The notes beneath the pieces are model-generated. The model was not told where the DNA came from and made no database searches. It saw only the letters and a program-made list of their open reading frames with translations. From NCBI GenBank assembly GCA_018663815.1, contig JABJPQ010000358.1, positions 1 through 5,404 on the forward strand: 5,404 bases of DNA, given 5' to 3'. A program made the position numbers and the translations under genes. Positions 5,002 through 5,404 of this stretch are shown here, piece by piece. Source of the DNA: Halobacteriovoraceae bacterium (GTDB taxonomy: Bacteria; Bdellovibrionota; Bacteriovoracia; Bacteriovoracales; Bacteriovoracaceae). Every line of letters begins with the position of its first letter. Position 1 is the first letter of the stretch.

Positions 5002-5007
5002 AAAATT

Positions 5008-5404
5008 TTGAAAAGACTTGTGTCGTGGAATGTCAATGGGATACGGGCCTGCGTAAATAAAGGCTTTGTTGAGTGGGTAAATAGTTCAAAAGCAGATGTT
5101 ATCTGTTTGCAAGAGATTAAAGCACTTAAGGAACAGTTTCCTGAGAGTGTTTTTGAATTAGAAAACTATTATTTATATATTAACTCTGCTGTTAAAAAAG
5201 GTTACTCAGGCGTTGCTGTATTAACAAAAGAAGAACCCCTAAAAGTTATCACTGAAGTTGGAATTAAAAAATTTGATGATGAGGGAAGAACCCAGATTTT
5301 AGAGTTTAAAGATTTTATACTTTTTAATTGTTATTTCCCCAATGGTCAAAGGGATCATGGTCGCGTGCCATTTAAACTCGAGTACTATCACGAAATTTTA
5401 AAAC
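5008..5404 (+). CDS. xth: Exodeoxyribonuclease III (AP endonuclease), N-terminal half, cut by window end
   Basis: This Mg-dependent enzyme cuts DNA at abasic sites and digests 3' ends in base-excision repair. The reading frame runs from TTG 5008 off the window end, giving 132 residues of an expected 250-270. The endonuclease/exonuclease/phosphatase fold is evident. KRLVSWNVNGIRA has the metal-site Asn8. ICLQEIK supplies the metal ligand Glu36. GYSGVAVLTK (65-74) is the conserved strand region. EGRTQILEF (92-100) matches the DxEGR motif. NCYFPNG (107-113) includes Tyr109, the same number as the catalytic-site tyrosine of E. coli exonuclease III. The catalytic Asn/Asp and final His lie beyond the window. 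The TTG start is preceded by AGAGG at 6 bases and begins directly at the conserved first strand, so no residues are missing. It is divergent from the XRE regulator. A TATACT at 4965-4970 could be its -10, but no good -35 was found. Confidence 0.93.
   Translation, partial: MKRLVSWNVNGIRACVNKGFVEWVNSSKADVICLQEIKALKEQFPESVFELENYYLYINSAVKKGYSGVAVLTKEEPLKVITEVGIKKFDDEGRTQILEFKDFILFNCYFPNGQRDHGRVPFKLEYYHEILK

Overview
The window is AT-rich Gram-negative bacterial DNA. Its mix of genes suggests a member of Bdellovibrionota, of the Bacteriovorax/Halobacteriovorax type: a secreted papain-like protease, a DUF547 protein, secreted orphan proteins, a small XRE regulator and housekeeping genes with AT-rich codon use. 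That placement is inference from the gene mix, not from a marker gene. No tRNA, rRNA, CRISPR array, insertion sequence or phage gene was seen.

Layout from left to right. (1) 1-168, + strand: the 3' end of a DUF547-type protein. (2) 228-1998, + strand: a probable two-gene secreted cassette. It holds a papain-family (C1) cysteine protease with a signal peptide, no room for a normal N-terminal propeptide and an odd basic-then-acidic C-terminal extension. It overlaps by 11 bases a small exported six-cysteine protein whose C-terminal half resembles DUF333. (3) 1995-3830, - strand: mdh (malate dehydrogenase) and, downstream of it, speD (S-adenosylmethionine decarboxylase). A strong intrinsic-terminator hairpin separates them and almost touches the speD ribosome binding site. 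(4) 3974-4501, + strand: an unrecognised protein with an Asn/Arg/Pro-rich disordered N-terminus, a helical middle and an acidic tail. It diverges from mdh, with two good sigma70-like promoters back to back. (5) 4503-4877, - strand: a small XRE-family DNA-binding protein. (6) 5008 to the window end, + strand: the first half of exonuclease III (xth), starting with TTG and divergent from the XRE gene.

The genes are tightly packed. Both convergent junctions (1995-1998 and 4501/4503) have essentially no intergenic DNA. mdh (TCA cycle), speD (spermidine synthesis) and xth (base-excision repair) are ordinary metabolism and repair genes. The most distinctive material is the protease and small secreted partner at 228-1998, the hairpin arrangement in front of speD, and the unrecognised NRRP-repeat protein with its promoter. 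I see no strong case for a wholly new defence or mobile system here; the protease pair is the best candidate for an undescribed functional unit.
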